A stretch of 64,000 nt of DNA, taken from Aggregatilineales bacterium (GTDB lineage Bacteria; Chloroflexota; Anaerolineae; Aggregatilineales; Phototrophicaceae). A program made the position numbers and the translations under genes. A model generated the notes under the pieces. It searched no databases. It saw nothing but the letters and a program-made list of their open reading frames with translations, and had not been told where the DNA came from. Shown here piece after piece: positions 31,861-40,999 of the stretch. The DNA lies in NCBI GenBank assembly GCA_030834905.1, contig JAUQWZ010000054.1, positions 1 through 64,000 on the forward strand, given 5' to 3'. Every line of letters begins with the position of its first letter. Position 1 is the stretch's first letter.

Positions 31861-34737
31861 CTACTGTGACAACCGCGTGAACATACGAGATGCAATGATG
31901 CTAAATACACGTTCCAGATCAGACGTCTCCGCCGCGGCGAAATAGTTGCCGCAGCTCTCCTGCGGGTCCAGCCAGCTCGCGGTGCCCTTGACGGCGGATG
32001 GAATCTCGCAGGGACCGCGCTGCTGCCAGGGTTGGTTCACCATATCACCGCAGTCGGTCACGCCGTTTGGCAGGCGCGCGCCCATACGACACTGCCAGAA
32101 ATCGTCATCAATCTGACCGTTGTCGCCAGCGTCGGCGATATACCGAAGAAGCTGCTCGCCAAGATAGTTCTCAAACGACCAGGTTTGGGAGATGCGGCAG
32201 CCCCAGGCATCGTCGGCGCACACGCGCACGCCCGCCGAATTGAAGGGCGAGAAGTCCAGCCCGATGCCAATGGTGAAGATAATCGGAAGCTGTTCGCTGC
32301 CGGAGCGTGTCACCGAAGCGCGGGCGTCCACTTCCAGATTTGCCAGCGCCACCCAGTCCGCCCAGTCGCGGGCGAAGTCGTCGGCGTCATACCATTCTTC
32401 ATCACAGTCCGCGTGATCCAGTTCGAACTGCGACGGCGGCATCGGCATGGCGCTGCAGTAGTGCCGCGACTCCGGGAGTTTGTCAGAGCAGTATGGGAAG
32501 GCATAAGGGTTGCCGGGAACGCCTTCCAGCAGCACTTCGCCGCGGTTGGTCATATCTACGCCGTAAGGGCAGGCGCCAAAAGCGCCGTAGTCGCCCGGCA
32601 GCGGCTCGTAGTAGGGCGGCGAAACGTCATCCTTATAGTTGAAAACGTTCGGGAACTGAAGGTTTGCGTCGCCAGTAACCGGATCGAAGCTCCGGGCAAT
32701 CGGGTCGGTCACGCCGGACGCGCCGTCGCTCAGCAGCACCATCAGCCAGACCGCGCCTTCAGTGCGCCCATCGGTAATAAACGCACTCTGCGCCCTGTTC
32801 AGCGCCCCGCCGATATTGCCGCCGCCGCAGCCGGCGCGATATTCGGCGCTGCGCAGTTCGGGCTGTGCTCTTTCGGGCGGCGACCAGTAATCAGTGACAT
32901 TCGGATTATTGACATCCCAGAACCAACTCGGTGACGTAATTGCCTCGGCGAGCAGGGGCCACTGCGCCCTGGCTCCGCCAAAGCGGGCGTGATACATTTC
33001 ATCCACCTGTGGGTACTGAAGGATGGCGGTATCGAGGAAACACGATCCGGTGGTTGGCTGGACGAAAATTTCCCCGGTGGGCGTCGTCTGGAAATGGTTC
33101 CAGCCTTTGCCCTGCCAGGCGGAACCCGGATCGCTGGGATCCCAACTACCCGGATCGTAATCCACCAGCCCGTCCCAGGTGCCGTTGTTATCGCTGTCGC
33201 GGTAGTAGGTGGACTCCGCCCGCACGCCGATGCGGCTGTTCAGCACCTGGCGCGCCCCAAGCAGCCCCGCCGGGGCGCTGACCTGAGGATCATCCGAATC
33301 TTCGATTTCGATCATGACTCGCTGCGGTCCCGCCCCATCAGGGTCGATCACCTGCGCCGAGACGTCGAAGGTCACAAACGCCACCCGGTCGCCGCGAATG
33401 AAATCGAGGTTGTTCAGAAATTCGTCGGTGGCGGAACGCACCTGCTGGAACGGCTGACAGACCAGATCGTTGAAATTAAAATCGGGAGTCGGATTACGAG
33501 TGCCGTCCGGATTAAGCGTGCCCGGATCGTTACAGCAGGCATAGGAGCGATACATCGGCACAAAACCCTGGAAATTGCCGCCGCCGCGAAGGCGCTCGCT
33601 CAGCCAGGTTTCGCCAAATTTAGCGACGTACTCCGCCCGCAGCCAGGGTGGCATATCGTTGCCGGTGTTATAGGCTGAGTTCGGCGAAACGCGCACCGTA
33701 CATTCAGCGCGGGTCGCGGTGCCTGCGGAAACGCCCTGGGGCAGAAACCGCACCGTCGGACCGGTCATCGTGCGTGTGATAGGGTCGCCCCAGTCATCCA
33801 CGCCCAGATCCATGACAGCCGTCGCGAACGGCGGCTCAGTGCCAGCATCCACCGCAACCTGCTGGAACACAAAGTCCCCCGTGTAGGGAGGGGTGTTACC
33901 CACCCGCGGATCCTGCACCAGCGGGTAGGTCAGAGCCATGAGATCGACCCAACTATTGCTCCGCATCAGATCCCAGGTGGCGTAATCGTCGCGCGGCACA
34001 TAGGGCGGAATGTAGCGGTAGGGATACCCCGCTTCCTCCCAGTCGGCGTAGGTGGTGTCGAATGCCATCGATTCGGACACGTCGATGATCAGCACCACGT
34101 CGAGGACGGCGGTCTGCGAAATCGACGATTCGGTCAGCGTAATTGTGGGGAATCCGAGCAGGCTCAGGAACACCGTTGGCGAATCGATCTGGGCGGTCAC
34201 CCGCACCAGCTTGGCTTCGTTATCCTTACAGAGCTGCTCGTAACTGAAGCGGTCGTCAGCGTTCGCCGCGCCGTTGTCGCCGGTGACGGGCGCATTTGGC
34301 GCGCCAGAGGCGTAGGTATATAACGGAACGTTATTTCGGTCGAGGGGTCGCCAGGTGCGGTTGGGATCTGTGCCAACCGCCAGCCGCGGCAGGTTCTGGG
34401 TGTAGCAGGTTTCCGCCAGCACCTGGCTCGGGTTCAGCCCGTAGACTTCGATGAACTGACGCGCCGCCAGGTTCAGGTTGGCGATGCTCTCGCTCTGCCC
34501 TTCGCCCTGGGTGTCCGCCGGCACGCGCCGCATCTGTCCCGCCGCCGCCACCGCCGCCGCGTCCACCGCGCGGCGCAGCGTGCTGTAGCGCACGAACAGC
34601 AGCGACACATCGGTCACGATGCCGACAAACCCGACCAGCGCCATGAAACCAATCGCCAGAATGATCAGCGACTGACCGGTTTGCCCGCGCCGGAAAAGCC
34701 GTCGTCGAAAGCTGTTTTGACTCGTAGTTGCAGTCAT
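31861..34737 (-). CDS. TadG-like protein with von Willebrand factor A domain
   Basis: This 958-residue protein has a TadG/RcpC-style N-terminus: a basic stretch, then GQSLIILAIGFMALVGFVGIV, which spans the membrane. A von Willebrand A domain follows, with the metal-site motif DVSES (about residue 220) and large loops rich in Asp, Asn, Trp and Cys. TadG-type proteins anchor or adjust Tad pili and often hold such adhesion modules. ATG at 34737 is chosen over an in-frame start 22 codons upstream because AGGCGGAAAT precedes it and the hydrophobic N-terminus lies nearby. The gap to the upstream TadE gene is 8 bases. Confidence 0.87.
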   Translation of the reverse strand: MTATTSQNSFRRRLFRRGQTGQSLIILAIGFMALVGFVGIVTDVSLLFVRYSTLRRAVDAAAVAAAGQMRRVPADTQGEGQSESIANLNLAARQFIEVYGLNPSQVLAETCYTQNLPRLAVGTDPNRTWRPLDRNNVPLYTYASGAPNAPVTGDNGAANADDRFSYEQLCKDNEAKLVRVTAQIDSPTVFLSLLGFPTITLTESSISQTAVLDVVLIIDVSESMAFDTTYADWEEAGYPYRYIPPYVPRDDYATWDLMRSNSWVDLMALTYPLVQDPRVGNTPPYTGDFVFQQVAVDAGTEPPFATAVMDLGVDDWGDPITRTMTGPTVRFLPQGVSAGTATRAECTVRVSPNSAYNTGNDMPPWLRAEYVAKFGETWLSERLRGGGNFQGFVPMYRSYACCNDPGTLNPDGTRNPTPDFNFNDLVCQPFQQVRSATDEFLNNLDFIRGDRVAFVTFDVSAQVIDPDGAGPQRVMIEIEDSDDPQVSAPAGLLGARQVLNSRIGVRAESTYYRDSDNNGTWDGLVDYDPGSWDPSDPGSAWQGKGWNHFQTTPTGEIFVQPTTGSCFLDTAILQYPQVDEMYHARFGGARAQWPLLAEAITSPSWFWDVNNPNVTDYWSPPERAQPELRSAEYRAGCGGGNIGGALNRAQSAFITDGRTEGAVWLMVLLSDGASGVTDPIARSFDPVTGDANLQFPNVFNYKDDVSPPYYEPLPGDYGAFGACPYGVDMTNRGEVLLEGVPGNPYAFPYCSDKLPESRHYCSAMPMPPSQFELDHADCDEEWYDADDFARDWADWVALANLEVDARASVTRSGSEQLPIIFTIGIGLDFSPFNSAGVRVCADDAWGCRISQTWSFENYLGEQLLRYIADAGDNGQIDDDFWQCRMGARLPNGVTDCGDMVNQPWQQRGPCEIPSAVKGTASWLDPQESCGNYFAAAETSDLERVFSIIASRMFTRLSQ

Positions 34738-34745
34738 ATTTCCGC

Positions 34746-36008
34746 CTAAGGTTCCCGGAACTGAATAGATGGGTCGGTCGATGGTAGTGGGAATGCCGCC
34801 CACACGTAAATCGTCGGTGGTCTGCCATCAGGACTCATGATGTTGAATACAGGATTGAAGACCGGCAGCTTGAGCAGCATCTCGTGCTGCCAGTGGATTT
34901 CGACCAGCACCAGCCCGGTTCCCGGAATGTAGCCGCGCTGATCTGGCGTCACCTCAGGCACGTAGCCGGTCAGATTGATCATCGTTTCGACTTCGGAGCT
35001 TGACCACTGCGAGCCAAGACACAGCGTTCGCCGCGTGCCGCCGGGTTCGATAAGTTCGATGCGATGCTGCCCGAACCAGACGAAGCCGACCTGCTTCTCT
35101 TTCAGATCAAGATTGACCTGATTGCTGTCGTATCCGGGATCGACTTCGCTGTAATCATCATTCCAGACATATGGGAAAATGACGCCTTCAGCGCGCGCTT
35201 CCGTAGTCCGCATGTCGATGAGTTCGTTCTCGTTGAAGTCAAACGGATCGCGCGGATCGAGTTGGGCGGTGAATTCGTTGCTTCCGGGCACTGTTTCGAC
35301 CGCGTCGCACTCGTTGGCGTTGGTCGGGTAGCGCCCGACGACCACGACCTGCGGCACATCGCCAGGCACAGGACGATTGGCTCCCAGCCAGTCCTGGTTG
35401 ATGAACGGATGCGAGGTCGGATTATCTTTGTTTGGATCGACCATTTCCAGCGAAAACGCCGATACGACCACGTCATCGACGCCGTTCTCAGGATCGAGCG
35501 ACAGCGGCGACATGGACGATATCATCGTACAGATAATGTCGTTGTAGAATCCCTGAAGGCGTCCAGAACCGCAGCCGGTGGTGTTGCGGAGAAGGTCGGG
35601 GATGCCCGGATGATTGCTGGGGCGATACCCCGCGCGCGCCGCCTGTTCCTCTTCAAGGAGCAGCGGGGACAAAATTTCGTCGCCCTCATACGGCATGTAG
35701 CCAATGCGCTGGGCAACGAAATCGGGTGGCAGCATTTCTACCGGCATGTAGCTCGCCCTGTTATCCCAGCCCTGCGGCGACATCTGGTTCTGAAGCGTAG
35801 CGCCGCGGCGGGCGCCAGCGCGGGTGACGTCAAGCAGGGTGAGGTAATTGTTAGCGAACCAGCCGATCTCAACCATGCCCGAAAACAGGATGATCAAAAT
35901 CGGAGTGATCAGCGCCAGCTCAACCACGCTTTGACCGGCGCGGCGGTGTCCATATGCTGCCGGTGTGCCGTCCAGGATCTGGACTATTTTTCGCAGTAAT
36001 GTTCGCAT
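34746..36008 (-). CDS. TadE-like pseudopilin
   Basis: A 420-residue protein whose N-terminus carries the TadE signature: GQSVVELALITPILIILFSG (about 25-44). The rest is a large extracellular domain with a few Cys, for example in TTGCGSGRLQGF, and many Asp/Asn/Pro residues, not matched to a known fold. It starts the set of three co-directional pseudopilin genes. Such proteins are cut by a TadV-type prepilin peptidase, which is not in the window. Confidence 0.85.
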   Translation of the reverse strand: MRTLLRKIVQILDGTPAAYGHRRAGQSVVELALITPILIILFSGMVEIGWFANNYLTLLDVTRAGARRGATLQNQMSPQGWDNRASYMPVEMLPPDFVAQRIGYMPYEGDEILSPLLLEEEQAARAGYRPSNHPGIPDLLRNTTGCGSGRLQGFYNDIICTMISSMSPLSLDPENGVDDVVVSAFSLEMVDPNKDNPTSHPFINQDWLGANRPVPGDVPQVVVVGRYPTNANECDAVETVPGSNEFTAQLDPRDPFDFNENELIDMRTTEARAEGVIFPYVWNDDYSEVDPGYDSNQVNLDLKEKQVGFVWFGQHRIELIEPGGTRRTLCLGSQWSSSEVETMINLTGYVPEVTPDQRGYIPGTGLVLVEIHWQHEMLLKLPVFNPVFNIMSPDGRPPTIYVWAAFPLPSTDPSIQFREP

Positions 36009-36160
36009 CGCACGCTCTCAATCACCGATAGAGTGGCAGTGGTTTCGTGTAGACTCCCTGCAAAATTCATCTTACCACAAGGCTTTTGATTACGACGTGC
36101 TGCTACTGTGAAGAAAATGATAGGGTTTTGTACATAGATTTGGGTGGGGACAGGTACCAA

Positions 36161-36191
36161 CAAAAAGGACGAGTGGCTTTCACTCGTCCTC
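36161..36191 (-). terminator. intrinsic terminator of the upstream response-regulator gene
   Basis: Minus strand: AGGACGAGTG and CACTCGTCCT form a perfect 10-bp stem with a 5-base loop and are followed by TTTTTG. It ends the transcript of the regulator before the Tad genes, so those need their own promoter. Confidence 0.92.
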
Positions 36192-36200
36192 AAAGGGCAG

Positions 36201-36911
36201 TCAGCTTGCGCGGGATTGATCTTCAATCTGAGTGCGCGCTTTAATCACGTAGCCGCGCCCATGCCGCGACTGAAGGATTAACGGACGCTCAGGGTCCTGT
36301 TCGATCTTGTGGCGCAGGTTATGAATGTGGTTGCGCACCAGCGCGGCATCCCCCACCCCATCGGGATACTGCCAGACGTTGGTCAGCAGTTCTTCGGTTG
36401 AATGCAGGCGGTAGGGCGTCACGCACAGGTAGCGCAGCAGATCGAACTCCACGCGGGTGAGCATCACTTCACGGTCGTTGACAAATACACGGTACTGCGC
36501 CGGTAATATACGGATGCTCGCCAGTTCGCCATCGACATAATAAACCGAGCGCCGGATATGGGCGCGCACACGCGCCGCCAGTTCGCGGGGCGCGAACGGC
36601 TTGCGAATGTAATCGTCGCTGCCGCTGCTGAGCGCTTCCACAACGCCGTAAGACGAGTTTTCCCCTGTCATGATGATAATCGGTGTATTGGACGTGTGCG
36701 GCAGCGTGCGCAGCTTCCGGCAAACCGCCAGACCGTCTACTTCGGGCAGCATCGCGTCAATGACAAACAGATCGGGGGTGGTGTTTTGAAGCACGTCAAA
36801 TGCGGAATAAGCCGAATGCGCCCGCAGCACGCGATAACCTTCGCGCTTCAATACCAGTTCCACCATGTCCAGAACTTGAGCATCGTCGTCTACAATCATG
36901 ATTTCATACAT
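36201..36911 (-). CDS. OmpR/PhoB-family response regulator
   Basis: A protein of about 236 residues. Receiver domain (1-120) has the acidic pocket MIVDDD, the phospho-acceptor Asp in LFVIDAMLPEVDG, the conserved Thr in IIIMTGEN and the Lys in YIRKPFAP. A winged-helix DNA-binding domain (about 140-230) has VNDREVMLTRVEFDLLRYL and HNLRHKIEQDP, ending RHGRGYVI. The start is not certain: no strong ribosome site is seen, and a GTG five codons upstream is possible. It follows the HK/RR pair and precedes the Tad genes, which may be its targets (inference). Confidence 0.87.
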   Translation of the reverse strand: MYEIMIVDDDAQVLDMVELVLKREGYRVLRAHSAYSAFDVLQNTTPDLFVIDAMLPEVDGLAVCRKLRTLPHTSNTPIIIMTGENSSYGVVEALSSGSDDYIRKPFAPRELAARVRAHIRRSVYYVDGELASIRILPAQYRVFVNDREVMLTRVEFDLLRYLCVTPYRLHSTEELLTNVWQYPDGVGDAALVRNHIHNLRHKIEQDPERPLILQSRHGRGYVIKARTQIEDQSRAS

Positions 36912-37061
36912 AAGGGGCACACTCACGGTCTAGGCATTAAGGAAATACAATTGCAGTATAGTCCGAGTCATGCCCCTTTGCGGCAAATATTCCATGAATT
37001 ATTTATGAAATTCAGATTGGGTCGTCCCTTGTCGCTCAAGCCTGCCGCTTAATTCGCGCTG

Positions 37062-37745
37062 CTAGGTGGAGATCATATAGCCCACGCCGTGAATCGTGCG
37101 GATGTAGCGGCGGTTGGTGCCGCGCTCGATCTTGGCGCGCAGGTTGCGCACGTGCGCCCGCACCAGGTCAGGATCGCCGGTGTTAGGCGGGTATTCCCAC
37201 ACTGCTTGGAGCAGATGCGACGGCGACAGCGCCTGGTTAGGGTGCTCCATCAGGTAGCGCAGCAGCCGGTGCTCGGTCTGCGTAAGCTGCATCGATTGAT
37301 CGCCCACTTCCACCTGATAGGTATCGGAATCCAGCCGCAGATCGTTAAGCTGCAAAACGCTGGCATTTTTGTCGCGCGAGCCGCGCCGCAGCAGCGCCGC
37401 AATGCGCGCGCGCAGTTCCGCCAGCTCGAACGGCTTCACCACGTAGTCATCCGCGCCCGCATCCAGACCGGCAACGATGTCTTCGGTGCCACCCTTCGCC
37501 GTCAGAAAGAGGATGGGAAGTGAAATAAAGCGCGTGTCCTGGCGAAGCTGGCGACAAATCGTAATTCCGTCCAGTTCCGGCATGATGATATCGAGAATCA
37601 TCAGGTCTGGAACGCGCTGCTCCAGAGATGCCAGCGCCTGCTGTCCGGCGCTAAACAACGCGACATCATACGCCTCAAGCTTGAGGACACGCCCCAACGT
37701 CTCAAGTACCTCGTGGTCATCATCTACAGCAACTATATGAGTCAA
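37062..37745 (-). CDS. OmpR/PhoB-family response regulator
   Basis: The 227-residue protein has a full receiver: VAVDDD, phospho-acceptor Asp in LMILDIIMPELDG, Thr in LFLTAKGG and Lys in DDYVVKPFEL. A winged-helix output domain follows (LTQTEHRLLRYLMEHP, AHVRNLRAKIE, IHGVGYMIS). The ATG overlaps the end of the histidine kinase gene by 4 bases (ATGA), so the two form a cognate pair. It is similar to the next regulator downstream, which suggests a duplication. Confidence 0.92.
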   Translation of the reverse strand: MTHIVAVDDDHEVLETLGRVLKLEAYDVALFSAGQQALASLEQRVPDLMILDIIMPELDGITICRQLRQDTRFISLPILFLTAKGGTEDIVAGLDAGADDYVVKPFELAELRARIAALLRRGSRDKNASVLQLNDLRLDSDTYQVEVGDQSMQLTQTEHRLLRYLMEHPNQALSPSHLLQAVWEYPPNTGDPDLVRAHVRNLRAKIERGTNRRYIRTIHGVGYMIST

Positions 37746-40360
37746 GCTAAACCTCGCTTCATAACTGGAAGCCGGACAAAAAACTGCGTGCCTTCGTCGG
37801 GCACAGTTTGCACCGTTATACTGCCGCCAGCGCGGTCAACCACCTGGCGGCAAATGTGAAGTCCCAGCCCAGTTCCCTCACCTGGTCCTTTGGTGGTGAA
37901 GAAGGGCTTGAAGATCTCGTTCACCAGGTCTTCCGGGATGCCCGGTCCGTTGTCCCACACGATTACTTCAACAGTATCATCATTTGGTGTGTAACTAACG
38001 TTAATGCCCATTTCTGCTGCCTGCCGTCCGGCTAACGCATCATAAGCATTCAGCAGCAAATTAAGCCATACGTCATCCAATTCGCCCGGCACCGCCCAGA
38101 TTGGCGGCACATCATCGTCTGGCAGCGCCGCGTAGATTTTGATTCGCTCGCGTTCGATATGGGCGCGAACGAGCGCTAACGTCTCTTCAACCGTGTTGAT
38201 CAGATCGACTGCCTGCGGCGGATCGCTGGACATGTTTGGTCGCACCGTTGCCAGCAGCCGTCGCACGACGCCCGCCGCCCGCTTTCCGGCGCGCATGATG
38301 GCGCTGAGGGAATTATAGTTGTCGGTGCCTTCGGGTTCCCGAAGCAGCAGCAGCTCCGCGTCGAGTACGATGGTCGTCAGCGGGTTGTTCACCTGATGCG
38401 CCACTGCCGCCGCCAGCTCGCCCATCGCTGAAAGCCGCGCCGTCTGAATCAGGCGTTCCTGTGTGTCTTTCAGTTCCCGGAGACTCGCTTCCAGATCATG
38501 TACCAGATGCGCGTTTTCCATCGCCGTCGATGCCTGCCCGACGATGGCGCGCGAAAGGTCAATTTCGCGCGGCGAATAATACTGGGTATAGGCGAAATCC
38601 ACGAACAGCACCAGCCCCTGTGACTGCGCCCGGTTGACCAGCGGCAGCGCCAGCAGCGAACGCCCGCCCGCCGACTCCAGCAGTGTCTGCGCGCCCGCTG
38701 TCAGCGACTCGCTTTCCACGTGCTGATTGATCGGCGTCTGGCTTTGAATCGCCTGAACGAGATCGGGATACTGCGCCAGATCCAGCGTTGGATACGGACT
38801 CCGCAGCCAGACGCCGCTGCCTATCGAGCACAGCAGCGACAATGACCGACCATCCTTCGCCAGAACGGCGAAATTGACCCAGTCGGAGCCGAGTATCAAA
38901 TTCACTTCTTTGCCGTTTCGCTGCACCTGCGCGCTGGTGCTCACCCGGTTCTCGGCGAGATGAATGGCGATTTCGAGCGCCTGCCGCTGCGCGCGCTGGA
39001 GGACTTCAGCGTCGGGTGCCTGCGACAGCGGGTGGATGAAGTACGCCATCAGCACCCCAAGCACCTGCTCGCCGCCCAGGATCGGCAGCACCAGCAGCGC
39101 GTTGATCCCCTGCTGGCGCAGATAGGCAATCTCGTGTGGCGCATCAGTCCAATCTGGCGTAACCAGCATTGGCTGCCGCTGTTCCAACGCCAGACTGAGC
39201 GCCGGGCGTCCGGCAAGGGCAATGGTCGGCTCCTGCCCTGCCCGCCAGATGACCATGCGATACTGCGCCAGCGTGCGCAGCTCGTTGCGCTCGCGATCCC
39301 ATTCGCGTATTTCGCTGTGATTGACGTTCAGCACCCGGGCAAGCTGCTCGCAGATGATCGGCAGGGTGCGATTCAGAGACAGCGAGGCGTTGATGTGCTC
39401 GCTGGCATCGACCAGCGCCTTCAATTCGCGCGCCCGCTTGATACTCTCGCCGTGAATGCGCGCGTTCTCAATTGCGATGGCGGCATACGACGCCAGATTA
39501 AGCAGCATCTCCTGATGGCGGCGATTGAACACATCCTGACGATTGCGGTTGTTCACGCCCAGAACGCCAATCGGCGTCCCTTTCAGAAGAATCGGCACGT
39601 ACAGAAGCGCAAAGACGAAATATTCAGTCTTCACCTTCTGCGGTCTGCCGTCGCCTACCAGCGCGGCGTCGCCGGAGCTAAAGACGTGACCGGCGAGCGT
39701 GTCTTTAGTCTTTACCCGGAAATTGCGCGCCACTTCCGACTCGATGCCGACTTTGGCGCGCAGATAGAGATCGCCGTCGTCGCCATCGGGCAGCAGAATC
39801 ATGCCTTCCTCAGCGTTGGTGAGAAACCGCGCTGCCTGAACGACGCGATTCAACACCTCGCTCAAGTCCAGCACTTCGGTCAGCGAACGGCTGAGATCGA
39901 TCAGCGCCTGCACTTCTTCAACGCGCCACGACGAGGCAATATCCTGAAACGCCTCGGCTTCGCTGGTCAGCGGCTTGGTAAAATCGCGCTCCGGCACATC
40001 GGGGATGTGCATCGCCTGAAAGACCGCGCGACGGATGCTTTTGTCGTCCAGCGAGGTGATGAAGATCTCAGTCCCCAGATCGCCGCTGACGTTGCTGGCT
40101 TCACGCGAGAGATAGGCGACGATAGGCGGATTGTCCTCGCTTCGGGCAATGGTCGCGGTCGTCATTTCGCCCGTCTGGCGATCCGTAATTGCCGCATCGA
40201 CAAACACCGCTTCGTAGGTGCTCTGGCGCAGCATGTAGAGCGCGTCGAGGTGTGAATAGGCGGCGTGTACGGCAATACCCTCGCTGCCCAGGGTGCTGCG
40301 AACGCGCTGAGTTACTTCATAGTCACCCGTAACCACCAGCAGCTTACGAATGGATTTCAT
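37742..40360 (-). CDS. multi-GAF sensor histidine kinase with degenerate N-terminal receiver
   Basis: An 872-residue soluble kinase. Residues 1-120 resemble a receiver, but the acidic pair is lost (VVTGDYEVTQ in its place), although an Asp in AVFVDAAITD and a Lys at about 108 remain. GAF-type sensor domains fill about 150-600, at least two and probably three. The dimerisation/phospho-acceptor helix is AAAVAHQVNNPLTTIVLD with His654, and the ATP domain shows NLLLNAYDAL, VWDNGPGIP, FKPFFTTK and GTGLGLHICRQVV. No membrane helix is seen, so it senses an internal signal. Stop and next start overlap (ATGA). Confidence 0.92.
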   Translation of the reverse strand: MKSIRKLLVVTGDYEVTQRVRSTLGSEGIAVHAAYSHLDALYMLRQSTYEAVFVDAAITDRQTGEMTTATIARSEDNPPIVAYLSREASNVSGDLGTEIFITSLDDKSIRRAVFQAMHIPDVPERDFTKPLTSEAEAFQDIASSWRVEEVQALIDLSRSLTEVLDLSEVLNRVVQAARFLTNAEEGMILLPDGDDGDLYLRAKVGIESEVARNFRVKTKDTLAGHVFSSGDAALVGDGRPQKVKTEYFVFALLYVPILLKGTPIGVLGVNNRNRQDVFNRRHQEMLLNLASYAAIAIENARIHGESIKRARELKALVDASEHINASLSLNRTLPIICEQLARVLNVNHSEIREWDRERNELRTLAQYRMVIWRAGQEPTIALAGRPALSLALEQRQPMLVTPDWTDAPHEIAYLRQQGINALLVLPILGGEQVLGVLMAYFIHPLSQAPDAEVLQRAQRQALEIAIHLAENRVSTSAQVQRNGKEVNLILGSDWVNFAVLAKDGRSLSLLCSIGSGVWLRSPYPTLDLAQYPDLVQAIQSQTPINQHVESESLTAGAQTLLESAGGRSLLALPLVNRAQSQGLVLFVDFAYTQYYSPREIDLSRAIVGQASTAMENAHLVHDLEASLRELKDTQERLIQTARLSAMGELAAAVAHQVNNPLTTIVLDAELLLLREPEGTDNYNSLSAIMRAGKRAAGVVRRLLATVRPNMSSDPPQAVDLINTVEETLALVRAHIERERIKIYAALPDDDVPPIWAVPGELDDVWLNLLLNAYDALAGRQAAEMGINVSYTPNDDTVEVIVWDNGPGIPEDLVNEIFKPFFTTKGPGEGTGLGLHICRQVVDRAGGSITVQTVPDEGTQFFVRLPVMKRGLA

Positions 40361-40364
40361 GGCG

Positions 40365-40961
40365 TCAACTCTTTGGTTTGCTCAGGCGCTGGCGGCGGCG
40401 TTCCAGATCGTCGTCAACCGACTCGTCGTTCACGGGCTGACGACTCGCCTCGGACGGGGTACTGGTCTGTGGTTCGCGGGCGAGTTTCTCACGCGCCGAA
40501 CGCAGCACATCAGCCAACCCGCCGGGTGAAGACTCCGGCGCTGCCTGCTGCCGCTGACGCGCCTCTGCCACGTAGGCTTCGAGCGTATTCACCTTCTGCA
40601 GCAGTTCCTGCGCTACAAGCTGGTGTTCGCGCAGGTCGGCGCGGGCGATGGTCTGGCGCTGCCGGGCGCGCTGAAGCTGTTCGACGAGATAGCGCGCCTG
40701 TTCCTCGCGCCGCTGCTCAACCGCTTCATCTGCCTGCTGGTCGAAACGCGCGATCTCAGCTTCAAGCGTGATGATGCGCGCCTTCAACTCGTCTTCGTAG
40801 GTCGCGGCGTCGTTCACCCGCTGGCGAAGGGCAGCAATTTCCCGGTCGATGTCTTTACCCAGGCTCAGCGGCGGCGATGTCCGGCGGCTGCTGGGTTCGC
40901 CAGCCAGGTCGTGAAGGCTGGACTTAATGAGGACGTTGAGTTTCTTAAATATGCTATCCAT
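40365..40961 (-). CDS. pspA: PspA/IM30 family membrane-stress protein
   Basis: The protein is about 198 residues, mostly a coiled coil (residues 40-150, rich in Gln, Arg, Glu). Its amphipathic N-terminal helix MDSIFKKLNVLIKSSLHDLA matches the membrane-binding helix of PspA/Vipp1. Such proteins coat and stabilise stressed membranes. The C-terminal 45 residues are a disordered Pro/Ser/Arg tail. The ATG at 40961 is chosen because upstream in-frame codons contain a promoter that would start exactly at this ATG. It lies 4 bases upstream of the histidine kinase gene, which suggests coordinated control of an envelope-stress response. Confidence 0.82.
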   Translation of the reverse strand: MDSIFKKLNVLIKSSLHDLAGEPSSRRTSPPLSLGKDIDREIAALRQRVNDAATYEDELKARIITLEAEIARFDQQADEAVEQRREEQARYLVEQLQRARQRQTIARADLREHQLVAQELLQKVNTLEAYVAEARQRQQAAPESSPGGLADVLRSAREKLAREPQTSTPSEASRQPVNDESVDDDLERRRQRLSKPKS

Positions 40962-40997
40962 TACAATATTGTATCTGGACAGGCATATCAGGCGCAA
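40962..40997 (-). promoter_or_regulatory. promoter yielding a leaderless pspA mRNA
   Basis: Minus strand: TTGCGC (40997-40992), 18 bases, TACAAT (40973-40968), 6 bases, then the ATG. The start would fall on the A of the ATG, and no ribosome site is present, so the message would be leaderless. Confidence 0.5.
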
Positions 40998-40999
40998 CT

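Noticed and set aside
38960..40255. 431-codon plus-strand frame opposite the histidine kinase
   Set aside because: Antisense shadow without domain features.
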